This document shows, piece by piece, positions 50,955 through 62,700 of a stretch of 64,000 nucleotides of DNA. Location of the stretch: assembly GCA_019321725.1 (NCBI GenBank), contig CM033110.1, positions 17,167,278 through 17,231,277 on the forward strand, read 5' to 3'. Position 1 is the first letter of the stretch. Every line of letters begins with the position of its first letter. Source of the stretch: Paulownia fortunei (lineage: Eukaryota; Streptophyta; Magnoliopsida; Lamiales; Paulowniaceae). The notes under the pieces were generated by a model. That model saw only the letters and a program-made list of their open reading frames with translations, did no database searches and was not told the origin of the DNA. Both the position numbers and the translations under genes were made by a program.

Positions 50955-53609
50955 TGGATCACACCACAGTTTAGGAACCGCTAGGTTGATTCCAGTTCCG
51001 ATCTTTGGATTTTTTTTTTTAAATTTTAAAAATTTTTAAACTTAAATTTTTGAATTTAATGAAAAAAATTTAACTTAAATGTGAAAAAATAGCTAAAATT
51101 TAAAATATATAATTAAAAATAATTTTAAAAATAAAAAAAATGACTTAAATTTAAATTTAGTTGTATACTTATCCTCTTACGGTATCGAGAAATTAAAACA
51201 CATGTAGTTCTCTTACATTTTTACCTTTCTTATCTTAGGGAGTGACGTGGCTCAATCACTCCCACCTATTTCCATCGTCGTTTCATCCATGTCATCATCT
51301 TGATCTTCCTTTGAATCCGGCGGATCTTGTCTTCGTACAAAGGTCTTGATCCAATTATCAAGACATGCTTGGACTTCTAAATTCTCGGGAGACAAGATTG
51401 AGCATTTCTCACTCAATATATTGCCTCTTGCACTGAAAACTTGTTCCATTGCAATGATTGAGGAGGGTGAAGCAAGTATCTCATTCGCCATCATGGACAA
51501 AATTGGGTAAGGTTGCTCCTTTTGCAATCAACATCGCAAAATGTCAAACTCTCCATCATAATCTATCTCGTTAAACTCAAATAAAATATTAAAATAATTC
51601 TCAAGTTCCTAGCTGGAACTTGAGGATCATTTAGGACATTTATTCTATTCTCTAAGTAAAAATTGTGCCGTCATAAACCTAGAACTACTATTTCTACTAG
51701 TTCATTTTATATCAAATTGAGTTGTTTGTGAGCTATATTTTGAACTATATTCATTATAAAATTTTATTTAAAAGTATTCTAACTTTAAATATAATATTTC
51801 CTATAATATCAAAAACAACAGCGACTAAATAAATTTTTGAAATTTCTAAAACTGATACAACCTGACATTAATTTAATAATAATAAATAAGAAGTTGTGGA
51901 ATAAACACTAGATAATTGTAAATTAACATCATAAATATTTTTAAAATATTATAATTTTTTCACATATTGTCTAATGGCATGGATATAAATACAAATGAGT
52001 AATAACAGTTTGTAAAAAAAAACTGACATAATAAATCTTTATAATTAAAATATTCTTTTAATAATCTATATGTTGAATTCCAACGGGTTGGATCATCCCG
52101 TAGAATTTTTTTATAGCTCATACCGTTAGCCTTACAAAATCTAAACCATTGTTTATTAATGTATAGATGTATCCATAAATAAGAAAATACTTGTCTAATA
52201 TGTTTAAGTTGATTTTCTAAAGCCTTTAAATCATCTTGTACACATAAATTTAAAATATGACATATACATTTAATATGAAAAAAAATTACTACCAATTGAT
52301 TGTTGACATACAACTTTAAAATCATCAATACTAGCATTATTAGCTGCAACATTGTCAAATGATATTGAAAAAATTTTATTAATTCAATTATATTCTTCTA
52401 ATATTAAAAATATAATTTGAGAAATATTTGAAACTGTATGTGGACCATTAAAAACTCTATATGCATATTATCTTTTTTGAACTATCCAAAAATCATCAAT
52501 CCAATGACATATAATACTCATATATGAATGTGTTTATCAATGGTCACTCCAAATATTACTTTATAAAAAAATTTTATTATTTACATTGGTTAATATTTCT
52601 TTTAATTCCTTTTTACTTTTATTATATAATTTGTTGACATGACGTGTTTGTGTTGTTCGTGAAACACTTTCAGCCGCATGATTATATGCTGTTTGAAATA
52701 ACTCATTAAAAATAATTTATTTTCAAAACTAAAACTAAGATATTCTACATAAAAAAATCTAGCTAAATTTTCTCTACATTTAACATCTTTATATTTAAAT
52801 AAAGAAATATTATTACCTCTACCGGCGTCGGAAGATGTGAACGACGACATTTAAGTTTGAGTACAGTCGATGCCAAATTTCATCGGGTGTTTCTTCTCTG
52901 CATGTCTTCTAAAAGATCTATAATCTCCTTTGAATTGAAATTTATAAAATTGCGAGCAATATTTATACATTGCTAGCATCTCTCCATTTAGAAGTGTTAC
53001 TTTATCAAAATATTTGGTAAAAATGGAGGATTTGAGAGATGGAGTAGATCGAGTATGATCATCACTCATTATTTTTGGAGTAGTAAATAAATGATATTGC
53101 TCTTCATCACTCAATTCCATCTCATAATCCATATTGAGCTTAGGTTGTTCATTGGTAGCAAACATCTTTCCCTTACCTCTATTGTTTGAACTGACCATAT
53201 TTTATAAATAATGAAAAATTAGAATATTGAATTGAAAAATGAATAATTAAAGATAAATGAAATAAAATATGAAAAATGATTCAATGAAATAATTAAAATA
53301 GTATACAATATAGAATATAAATTTGAAGAATGAATAATTGATAGTAGAAAATTAGAGAATTGAGAGTTGAGAATGTAAAAGTGTAAAAAAAATGAATAGA
53401 GGAAGGGGTTTTTATAGAGAAAAAATACAAAAAAATTGGTTCGACCTGTTGATTCTACAAGTTGGGTATCTCCAACCCGTAATTGGCTCGTGAACCCACA
53501 GGTCAGTTACGGGTTGGGCCCATGGCCTGTGGTCAATGGTTTTTGAACTATTGACCATGGGCCGGTTACTGGGCGAGTCCAATTCTGACTCGGCTTATGG
53601 TTAGGTCTA
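50955..53609 (-). mobile_element. hAT transposon inserted in exon 1 of the PIP pseudogene
   Basis: The flanks ATTGGAGT (50947-50954) and ATTGAAGT (53610-53617) match at 7 of 8 positions, the hAT target-duplication length. Removing the element restores the exon reading SIGVIAYQ. The ends are degenerate inverted repeats (TGGATCACACCACAG at left; TAGACCTAACCATAA at right, reversed). The - strand encodes a broken hAT transposase. Near the right end a strong inverted repeat (GGCCCATGG...CCATGGGCC) is likely subterminal. Confidence 0.75.
51252..53198 (-). pseudogene. Broken hAT transposase with BED zinc finger
   Basis: Read on minus. 53198-52851 is an N-terminal frame with a BED-like finger (YKYCSQFYKFQFKG...RRHAEKKHP; the first Cys is Tyr-shifted, so partly decayed). 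52850-52602 and 52358-51960 give KCICHILNLCVQDDLKALE and DDPTRWNSTYRLL, core hAT transposase motifs. 51527-51252 gives YPILSMMANEILASPSSIIAMEQVFSARGNILSEK, the hAT C-terminal dimerisation domain with its AxExxFS-like motif. Stops and frameshifts separate the parts and about 500 nt between 51528 and 51960 are degraded, so no active enzyme is expected. Confidence 0.8.
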
Positions 53610-54710
53610 ATTGAAGTCATTGCTTACCAAGTATGTTCTAATTTGTATGTATATAATATATACACACACAATTCGTGTTTTTTGATTTCTGAGAACTAAA
53701 TAATTAAACTTTTAGATGAAACAGTCATGCAATGCAAGTAAAGAAAGCTTTTTGTGTATCATGAAATGCTAATAATTCCAATTCTTGATCTTTGTTCTTT
53801 TAACACACAAGGAGAGTTGGCTAAGAACGAAAAACTGGTCTCAGTGGTGAAAAGAGGTAGATATTGTGATATCAGCACTGGCAGTCCCGCAAGATCTTGA
53901 TCAGCTGAAGATAATCAGTGCCATGAAAAAGGCTAGCAACATAAAGCTATTGTACATGTACCATTTGTCAACTTTTTCACTTGAACATTCGTATCATGGC
54001 ATGAATGATATATATGTTTATTAATTGGATTGTTGAAAAATGCACACAGAGGTTTGTGTAAAAAAAAATGGCCAATCATTTTTGGTAAAAAATGAAGGGT
54101 GTCTAACTTAAACAATTGTCAATTAATGTACATAATCTAATTTCTTGCATAAATTCCAGTCGCCCGTATTTTTTGAAGTCTATATAAACCCTCTTAGCTC
54201 TTATTTGTGAAGTATCCCAAAATTAGATAATTAGAGAAAGTTTGTGAGAAAAGGTTAAGAGAAAGCTTGTAAAAGAATTTTGTGCAGAAAGAGTTGTAAG
54301 TATTGTAAACACTTTGTATATTTTCTCACTTTAATAAAATGATCTGTAACAAGTCCGGAGACGCAGACATAATTGACCAAACTCTATTATCAGCATTATT
54401 TTTGTTATTATTTCGCATTCTCATTCATCTGATTTATTGAAAATTTCCATAATTACCCAATAGTTTGTTCCATCAAAATTTGGGAATGAAGTAGACAGGA
54501 TAAGTAAGGGGCTACCGCCATTCCAAAAACTGCTTGACAACAAGAAAAAGATAAGGAGGGCAACTGAGGAAGCAGGGATCCCATTTACATATGTTTCTAC
54601 AAACTCATTTGCAGCATATTTTGTTGACTATTTGCTCCATCCACAAGACACCTCCAATGAAGTCACTCTTGTTATAATCTATAGTCCAATTTTTTCTTAA
54701 AATCTTAAAG

Positions 54711-55475
54711 TGTTGTGAAAAATATTATAATATCTAGATAGAACACGCAATAAAAATAAAAAGATAACTTGGTAACACCAGGATTTTTATGTGATTCAAG
54801 TACTACGTACTCTACGTGCACGAGACTACGCCCAAAGAAAAAAATAATTTATTAATTAATAACAGTTTACAGAATACATATTATAGAATTAAAACAATTT
54901 AAAAACTCATTCTTTAAATGAAAATCATCATATATATTCTACTAATTAGTTATTCCTACGAGCTCTCCTCGATTTAAATCAACACTGCTAGACTCCCTCC
55001 AACTCTCAACTCTTTCAGATGGCTGATCCAATCTTATCCCGAAAACCTTCACCTTTTTATCTCGAAGAACTCTCAAAGAATGTATATGAGTAATCAACAT
55101 TGCTGGACTCCCTCAAACTCTGAACTTTTTAAAATGACTGATGCGGTCATCTCTCAAATAATGTATGCGAGTCAAAATCACATATTTTCATCCAAATCCC
55201 CTTTGAAATTGGGTCTTGATTACTGCATATCTGAAATGTATTGATTTCTTCATTTGTTGTCTTATCCATAAGATTTTCCAAATTTTCTTTTATCTTATCA
55301 AAACAAATCAAGAATATTTTTAGTTTTATCATATTTATCACACATGTGAATTTACGAAATACCTAAAATAAATATTTTGAAAATTCATGAATTATGAAAA
55401 TTTTCTAAAATAATATAATGAATTAAAATATTTAATTAATTAAATACTATTTCGTCATTATTACAACATCTCTCA
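54711..55475 (-). mobile_element. Copia LTR-like fragment or solo LTR inside the PIP pseudogene
   Basis: The stretch around 54780-54835 (GTGATTCAAGTACTACGTAC, CTACGTGCACGAG) closely follows the Sirevirus LTRs at 6845-6890 and 16075-16110, and repeated CTGCTAGACTCCCTC / CTCGAAGAACTCTC words follow as in those LTRs. The ends are uncertain (TGTTGTG at left, ACAACA at right). No internal region is seen. It lies where the PIP gene should continue from exon 3 to the next exon. Confidence 0.55.
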
Positions 55476-55586
55476 CAACATTTCTTACAACACCTAATTT
55501 CTCTACAAAATTTCAACTTTTATAAATATCAATCTTTTATGAAACTAACAAATCTGTACGAAAATAGTAAAACCAAAGGTACCTGA

Positions 55587-55614
<28 letters not shown>

Positions 55615-55617
<3 letters not shown>

Positions 55618-55698
55618 CATGTTCAACTTCTCATTTGGAAAAAAGAGCGCTCGCGCGCTTGCGCTTGCTTTTTTCCAAATGAGAAGTTGAACATGATT
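55615..55698. repeat. Perfect 31 bp inverted repeat with 22 nt GC-rich loop
   Basis: The arms 55615-55645 and 55668-55698 are exact reverse complements, beginning AATCATGTTCAACTTCTC at left. The loop AGCGCTCGCGCGCTTGCGCT (plus TG) is itself nearly alternating G/C. An (AT)n run (55588-55614) lies immediately to the left. Confidence 0.95.
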
Positions 55699-57157
55699 TA
55701 GATGTTGGCAGACACGGCTTGACTTTGAATTTAGTTTCTAAAGTTAGGTGGACTCAAATGATCTTTTTTCATTCAAAATATAATTACACTTTTGACATTT
55801 TTGTATGATGTGAGGGACTTGGATCATACAAGTTTACTAATACAAATTTTTTTAGATGATATAACCTTTTACTTTAGCGTCTATAATTATTGTAATTACC
55901 TTATATTTATGTTTTATATGACACAATTTTCAAAACAAAAGTAATGGAGAATTTTTTTTTCCCTCTAAAAAATATATAGTAGAAAATATAACTATATAGA
56001 CCAGTACAAACTTAGCATGAAGCCCGCATATATTAATAAGTTCAACTACGTGCATTTTCATTGAGAAATGATATTGAAACTCTATAAGCACAGCATGTGA
56101 ATTAAATTTTAGAGCATCCATATTAGCATTCAACTTATTTCAAAGACAGTTTGCAATTTGTAAGTCAATTTGATTGTCCTTTCAAGATTATGTCAATTCC
56201 ACAAATACTAAAATGAAACTTTGAAACATCCTCGTTAATTTGGAAATTGATTACTTCATTAATTAACTCTAAGAATGTCATTTTCTTGACTATGAGTTAT
56301 AGTAAACATAAAATTCACAAACTTTTGTGTTAATAGGTTAATGTAATATTGTTCATTGATGTGCAGCGGTGTTGAACTACGAAGAAGATGTAGCAGCCTA
56401 CACGTTGAAAGCGGCAATTGATCCTCGCGTGGCCAATAGAGTCATTATCTACATACCCCCAAAAATATCGTCTCTCAATTAGATTTGGTTGCTGCTTGGA
56501 GCAAAAACAGGGCGTACCATTAAAAGGAATCATGTTCCTGAGCAAGAAATCATCAACATTTCCCAAAGTAAGAAATTTTTGTAGCCCACTTCGTTATATA
56601 CACATAACATACATACATGCTCATGTATACTTGAAGCATGTATACCTGAATACACAAATACGAAGCCAACAAGCAGAGCAATTATTACATGCAACTGCTG
56701 TATATAACATGATACAATCAAATTCGATTATTATTTAGAATGCACAGTGGAAAGGTGATCATGGAATTTCTTCTAAAAATTTGTTTAGAGGGCGAAAAAA
56801 AATATTTTTTGGGCACACGTACACATAAAATGGCACGTAAATTATTTTATATGTTACTGAGAAATTTTTAGATCTCTTTTGCTTTTCTTCTTATGTTTTA
56901 GTAGACAGAGAGATACTGTGTGCATTGAAATGTTGAATTCTTTTTGTCAATGCAGACTTGCCGTTCCCAGACAACATACCAGTGGCCATCCTTCACAATA
57001 TGGTCATTGCTGGTGCTCAGGTCAGTTTTGAACTTTTACAGACGACGACTTGGAAGCATCATAGTTGTACCCTGAGCACAACTACACTTCAATTGATGAC
57101 CTTCTCAATCGTTGCCTTGTCAATCCACCCAAGCCCAAATTGGCAGCTTTTGCTTAA

Positions 57158-58005
57158 TGAATTTTTTCTTTTTTTTTTTCTTTTTCCAGTGTGAATATAG
57201 ATCTCACGTTTCATTATAAAATCTAGTCCATTATATATACGACCAGTCGACTAAAAAAGAAATTCTACACAGGTAATTATAGGTGAATCATAGAATAAGA
57301 CCAAATTATTTGGTACATCATTTCTTTGTGTAATGTAATGGTGAAAAAAGTGGGAAATTTTGGAACCCTATGGTTTTATTTTTAATTTTTTCCTTAGTAA
57401 TACCAATTATATTTTGTTCACTATTAGCATTTATTGGCTAGATTACAATCTATTTGGTACAGTGACAGGACAGATAAACATAGTACTTAAAGTTCTACCA
57501 AGGGTCCTCAAGTCTCACTCTCTATCCGAGCAGAAACAAAAAAGCCAAATATGTTTCAGGAACACTTAATTTAGATGAATCACCCAACAAAATGATTCAT
57601 TAACTAACACAAACGTTTGAATGTGACGCCATTGAAAATTGATTATTTATATACTTACTATTATCTTAGTTGGGCATGGTCTAAACTTCATTTATAGCAT
57701 ACGTAAATTGTAATTAACATTACATCTTTGGTAGACTTGCAGGGAAGAAACGTGACTGCAAATAAATCAGCTTTTCTGTCAAAGCCTCCAAAGAATATCT
57801 CTTAAAGCAAATACACAGATATTAAGATGCTCATAACCAACAACTGATTGACATTGCATATAATAGAGAGATCACCAAGAAATAGTTATAGTTGATTAAC
57901 ATAACATTAGGTTAAAATCTCCTTTTGTATGGACAAGTATGCATTAATCTCACAAGTCAGGGGGTATATGGACCCCTACTGATACAAAACCAGGAATTTG
58001 AAGGG
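57158..58005. other. Spacer between the PIP pseudogene and the GRF/CCHC gene
   Basis: 3' flanking DNA of two converging genes. Nothing coding was recognised. Confidence 0.6.
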
Positions 58006-59747
58006 TTACCTTCCGCGATTTGGGCAAGCATTTGCAAAGTGGGCTGGATCGCCACAAACAAAACACCTGCCAGATACGGGCTCACCAGTAGCAGACATGA
58101 ATGCTACATCATTCGCCCGTCCTCCACTCCGGTTACTCCTGCCATGACCACCTCTTCGGCTGGGATTGGACGCTGATCTACTAATGCTTCCTCGTGGGAC
58201 TGCTCCTCCACCACTGGCGTTATCTTCCCAGCTGCATTGCAGACAAATGTTAACATATAAATCCAAAGCTTTGAAATTCAATTTGTTTTCCTCACAAGCA
58301 CAACTATATATTATCTGCAAACCTCATGGCCATTTCAAAATATTTCCTATTTGATTTGGTTGTGTCAGCATCCTAATCACTTTCCTCGGCATACAGATCT
58401 AGATACAAAGATTACATACTGAGAGATGCCAATTTGATCTCTCTTGAGGTGCCTGATCATGCAAATGTTAAATACTATTGACAGTGAAATTTAAATAAGT
58501 CAAGTACCCCAATTGTCTAGACATAAATCATGAATCACCACATCACTTCCTAACACAATATAATCTCTCGGCACAATCAACTATGAGGCATCAGTTGATA
58601 CTAACATTACCCTACGGGATGACATCAACTTTCTATGAAAGATGTTGGTAGATCAGAATAAAGAATATGCTTCATAAAAGTACAGGCACAAACAATTGGA
58701 CATCACCATAACCATCACCAGAATATGTATGTAGTAAATGTGAAGTAACTCCAAGAAAAGCCCGACCAAAATGTTGGGACTGGGAGAACACTTTTCATGC
58801 TAAGAATTTATCACGTAACAAAAAGTTCATTGATAAACCATAATTTGACATACACAAAGAAGTTGCATCCCTGAGCTTGGCATGAATAGAACTTCCTCCC
58901 TCTGTTAGCTGGAGTATTAGCTGTGCGCAAATTGCAAGGTGCGCCACATGAAGCACATGGAATTGAAGATTCTCCTGTGCCATCAAATGAAAAAAGAAAG
59001 GAAAATGGAAACAAAATTTAGATATGTCATTCTAGCTCTAGCTGAGGTCATTTACTCATATCATGATTTTGAAACTCAAATCAACAGAGTTTAGAGCTTA
59101 ATGCAGGTTCAGCTGATGCAGTTTCAAGAGTTCAGATATTGTGAATTTTATTCTCTACTTTCTCAACCCCTCTGCTAGAGGGAACAGTGTAATTCAGCTG
59201 ATGGTGAAAGCCATGTGCAGAAAATAGGATAACCCAGTCATATGAAGAACGTGAAAGGTAAATAAAAATCTGGCAATTTTATTAGCATAAGCAATTTCTG
59301 CATATTTTCCTTTGCAAAGGAGAAACAACTTCCTAAATGGAATTAGTGTATCCTCCATGAGTCCCTTCATTTTCTGATAATTAGGCCTACTGAGAGTAAA
59401 AATGCTTGTTTACATCAGACCAAAAAGATCAGTTCTCCTTGTAATTGTGAAAGCCATATACGGAATGTAGAGGACGAGGAAAAAAGACGTAGACATTAAA
59501 ATATGTAGTGAAGGCAGACATAACACCCATAAGTCTCAAAACAGGAATAGCAAAAGTAAGTTCAAAAAAAAAGATAGTAGAGCTATCAAACCATCTTGTG
59601 CACCAGCTTCATGAGATCGTGAATTATAACCTCGTGAACTCTGAGAAGGATATGAACCAGAAGAATGCCCTGTTTGCCAAGCACCCTGATTTCTAGAATT
59701 ACTTTGCTGGGCACTGCTGGATGATGATGTATGCCCTTGTCCTCTTC
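58006..59747 (-). CDS. 3' exons of a GRF-zinc-finger and CCHC-knuckle protein, DNA topoisomerase 3-alpha-like tail
   Basis: Three exons on minus join in phase: 59747-59592, 58974-58854 and 58231-58006 (TAA). The first gives a Gly/Ser/Gln-rich linker ([16 protein letters not shown]...). The second holds a GRF zinc finger: [20 protein letters not shown], then [15 protein letters not shown], completed by VWED across the splice (donor GTATGT). The third has an Arg/Gly/Ser-rich linker, then [20 protein letters not shown] and ANACPNRGR, a CCHC knuckle with all four ligands. Both modules bind single-stranded nucleic acid and occur together at the C-terminus of plant TOP3A, which dissolves recombination intermediates with RMI1 and RecQ helicase. 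The assignment is from architecture and wording. The catalytic Toprim/topoisomerase exons are not in this window; they may lie beyond 64000 or be lost. The first exon starts in phase 1, so at least one more exon lies upstream. Confidence 0.6.
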
Positions 59748-62700
59748 CTGGAAAAAGTCGTTAACGAATTTTTAACGTAGTAAATATAGTAGAACAATGG
59801 TAAGCGGACTAACTTAACTTCGATTGTCAATTGTCGATTGTCTCACATTGACTACACATTTGCAATAATTTAGAGATTATTAAAGTGATATGAGGCATTC
59901 TATATGGATACTTGTCTAGTCAGCAAAACGGCAAAGTAAATATTATTTTGGCATCCATGTAATAAGTCAAATGTTGAGGCTAGCTACCCCATGTATTATT
60001 AACAAAATGTTGCAACTCTGTGTGTGTGTGTGTGTGATCTATACATGTTTGTGCATGAGCCTGAACTGGTGCTTGTGCATATATGCCTCTCCAATTCAAA
60101 CACTTAAACATACAACATTGTGCTTCTTTAGACAATATTTGCCGCTTTTAGATCAAATTAAGAGCTAAATATAGTGATACGTCGTTATCATATCAAAGGC
60201 CTCATTTGGTTAAAGGAGTATATTATGAGTTAAAACACAAATGAACCATATCCTTGAATGTCGTGTATCCTTTATTTACTTGGAATAATAGCAAGCAGCC
60301 ATATAATTCATTATGTAACATCTATAAAAAAATCTTATTCTCTTTGTTAAAATACTCTACCTAAGTACATAATAAAATGATGATTTTAGACCATTTGTGG
60401 GAAAAAGAAATAAGATATAAACTATACCCACTTTTCAACTCACCTAAACCTTCGTGCCAATTCATATCAATACACCCAGTATGAAATAAAGAGAGTTTTT
60501 AAAATCATAAATAGCAAAAAGTATATGTATTTTTTTTATAAATGAATGTATTGTGAGTGTGGGTCGCTACATGTGTATGCATGCCTAATTTATTATGATG
60601 TGGATTTGAGAGGGCATTGTGGTCAATTTCCCTCCTAATGAATAGGTAAGATGGTTAAAAACATTTGATAGGAGAGGTCCTACATAATTCCTCCTAACAA
60701 GTAGGGACAGAGCCAGGATATGAGTATACGGGGGGTGAGATTGGATCATAAAAAAATATAATATTAATTATTTATTTTTTCACCTACAAATATATTTTCT
60801 TGTTGTGATTTTTTTTCTTAAATAATAAAAATAAATATAAATAAAAACGTGATATTTATACAAAAAAATTTCATACCTATTATTAACTTACAAAGTTATA
60901 AAATATGATATGAATATTGAAGAAATTTTCACAATTTCATCAGTGTACAAAACTTTCTTATTATTGTGAAAAATGAACAAATAAATTCAAATAAAATGCA
61001 GTACTTTATATAATTAGCTATACATTTGTAAAAGATTACTTGAACAAAACTCTAATCGTGAAACTTATTTTAAACAAAAAAAAATTAATATTCTCATTGG
61101 GATGTTGTGAAATCATGTTCCATAGAGTTACAAAAATGAGATTGAAATTTAATTCTTATTGGACCAAACAAAATTGAAAAGTAAATGAAACGCAAAATAT
61201 TAGACAAAAGAAACTCAATAAAAATAAATAAATTGAATAAATATGAATGAAAATATATTTTAAGAAACCAAAGAATTAAAAAAACTAATGAAGTTCTTAA
61301 CTATTTTTATTGTGAAAGAGACCCATTATTCTAAAAATAATTCTTAACACTAATAAAAAAATATAGTAATATATGAAAAACAGATTTTGCCAATCAAGCT
61401 CGCTTTCAAATACTAGTGGAAGAATCGAGGCATTATTTCATAATCATTAATTCATATAAAAACCTACACTTATCATTTCTTGCAAAATAAAAATTAGAAT
61501 AATCTCAAATAATAAACAAAGAAAGTGAAGTCAAATAAGTTAAAAACTAAAAAACAAAAATAACAATAATGAGTACTTTTTTTTACTAAAATAAGCCATG
61601 ACTGTATAAACAAAATCATAATGAAATTTTAAAAATTATTACAAATATCATTAGAACTTTGTATTAATAATAAATTCCATCATCTAAAATTATGAAAAAA
61701 AAAAGTTTAAAATAATTTTGTTTAAAATAATTTTAGAACATCATTCGATTTATTCGATTTATATATTTAAAACAGGATTATAAAATTTTGAGGGGGGAGG
61801 GGGGCGATTGGGATAATTTAATTATTAAAAATTCTAAATTTATTAAATTTAAATATAAAAATAATATTATAAAAAATTGAGGGGGGCGGCTGGGTTCTTT
61901 GCCAACAAGGTAACCTAATTCGTTTGGCGAGGGCAAGCGTGCGCTCTAATGGACATGTGTCGTCATGAGTAAATTCATTATAGAATTTACAAATTTTTCA
62001 ACACAGTTCGTGATTTTATTTTTATTTTTTATTTTTTTGCAGAAATCTGTATCTTCTCAACGTATTAGGTTTCAGTCATTTTTGTCTGCCACAATGCCAT
62101 TATTAGTGTCTTTTTCCTGCAGCATAAAGGCACATGGTTATCACTATTTTTATTAAACGCAAATCTTAATCTGGTAAACCTTTTTATTTATTGAAAGCCA
62201 GTCACATGGATTAACTATTGAGGCTACAATATGATATGAGCATATCACAACATTCATTTCCTATCATATTTTGCATCATACAAAAAAATCATTTCTATTT
62301 GCCAAAGAAATTTGTACTTGCCTAGAACTGTTACACCTTACAACCAATTACTCATGATGAATGTTTTGAAAAACGTTGAAATATTCTTTTTCAATTATAA
62401 TATAACTTATTTAAGGGCTAAAATATTATCACACTAATATATAAATAATACTCTGAAGATGCTCTCAAACTCAATATTTTTCAAACATGTATTATTCTTA
62501 TCTTACTAAGTTGCCAAAAACTTAGTTAAGTTGATTAAGAATCTAATGTTTGGTCAAGCCTAAAATAGGAAAAAATATTGCTTAAATGAATATTTTTTTC
62601 TTTAGCATCTATTAATAACTTTTTGGGATAACTTCTAAATACAGGTAGACCCCATCGAATTTTTAAAATTACATCCACCTCTCCTGACACTAACAATCAT

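Larger units (their letters stand above)
50781..57157 (+). pseudogene. Eugenol/isoeugenol-synthase-like (PIP family NADPH reductase) pseudogene
   Basis: The start [19 protein letters not shown] has the NADPH-binding GxxGxxG motif. A frameshift follows with a stop at 50883-50885, and exon 1 continues as DPSKLQLLKYFQSIGV. Exon 2 (about 53812-53943) reads ELAKNEKLVSVVK, a one-base insertion, then DIVISALAVPQDLDQLKII. Its expected donor is not GT. Exon 3 (54464 to about 54666) reads FVPSKFGNEVDR and NKKKIRRATEEAGIPFTYVS, intact. A later exon (about 56367-56570) reads [18 protein letters not shown] with two frameshifts. The last exon (56956-57157) reads LPFPDNIPVAILHNMVIAGAQ, then an in-frame TAG, then LYPEHNYTSIDDLLNRCLV and a natural TAA. 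PIP enzymes reduce phenylpropanoid esters, lignans or isoflavones. The exact substrate class is unsure, though the words are closest to eugenol synthase. The gene cannot make protein. Confidence 0.85.

Noticed and set aside
55646..55667. Origin or recombination site in the GC-rich hairpin loop
   Set aside because: It is only a structural resemblance; nothing in the flanks supports a defined function.
58166..58354. Plus-strand frames over the CCHC/GRF exons
   Set aside because: The minus strand carries the zinc-binding motifs and the consistent splice sites.
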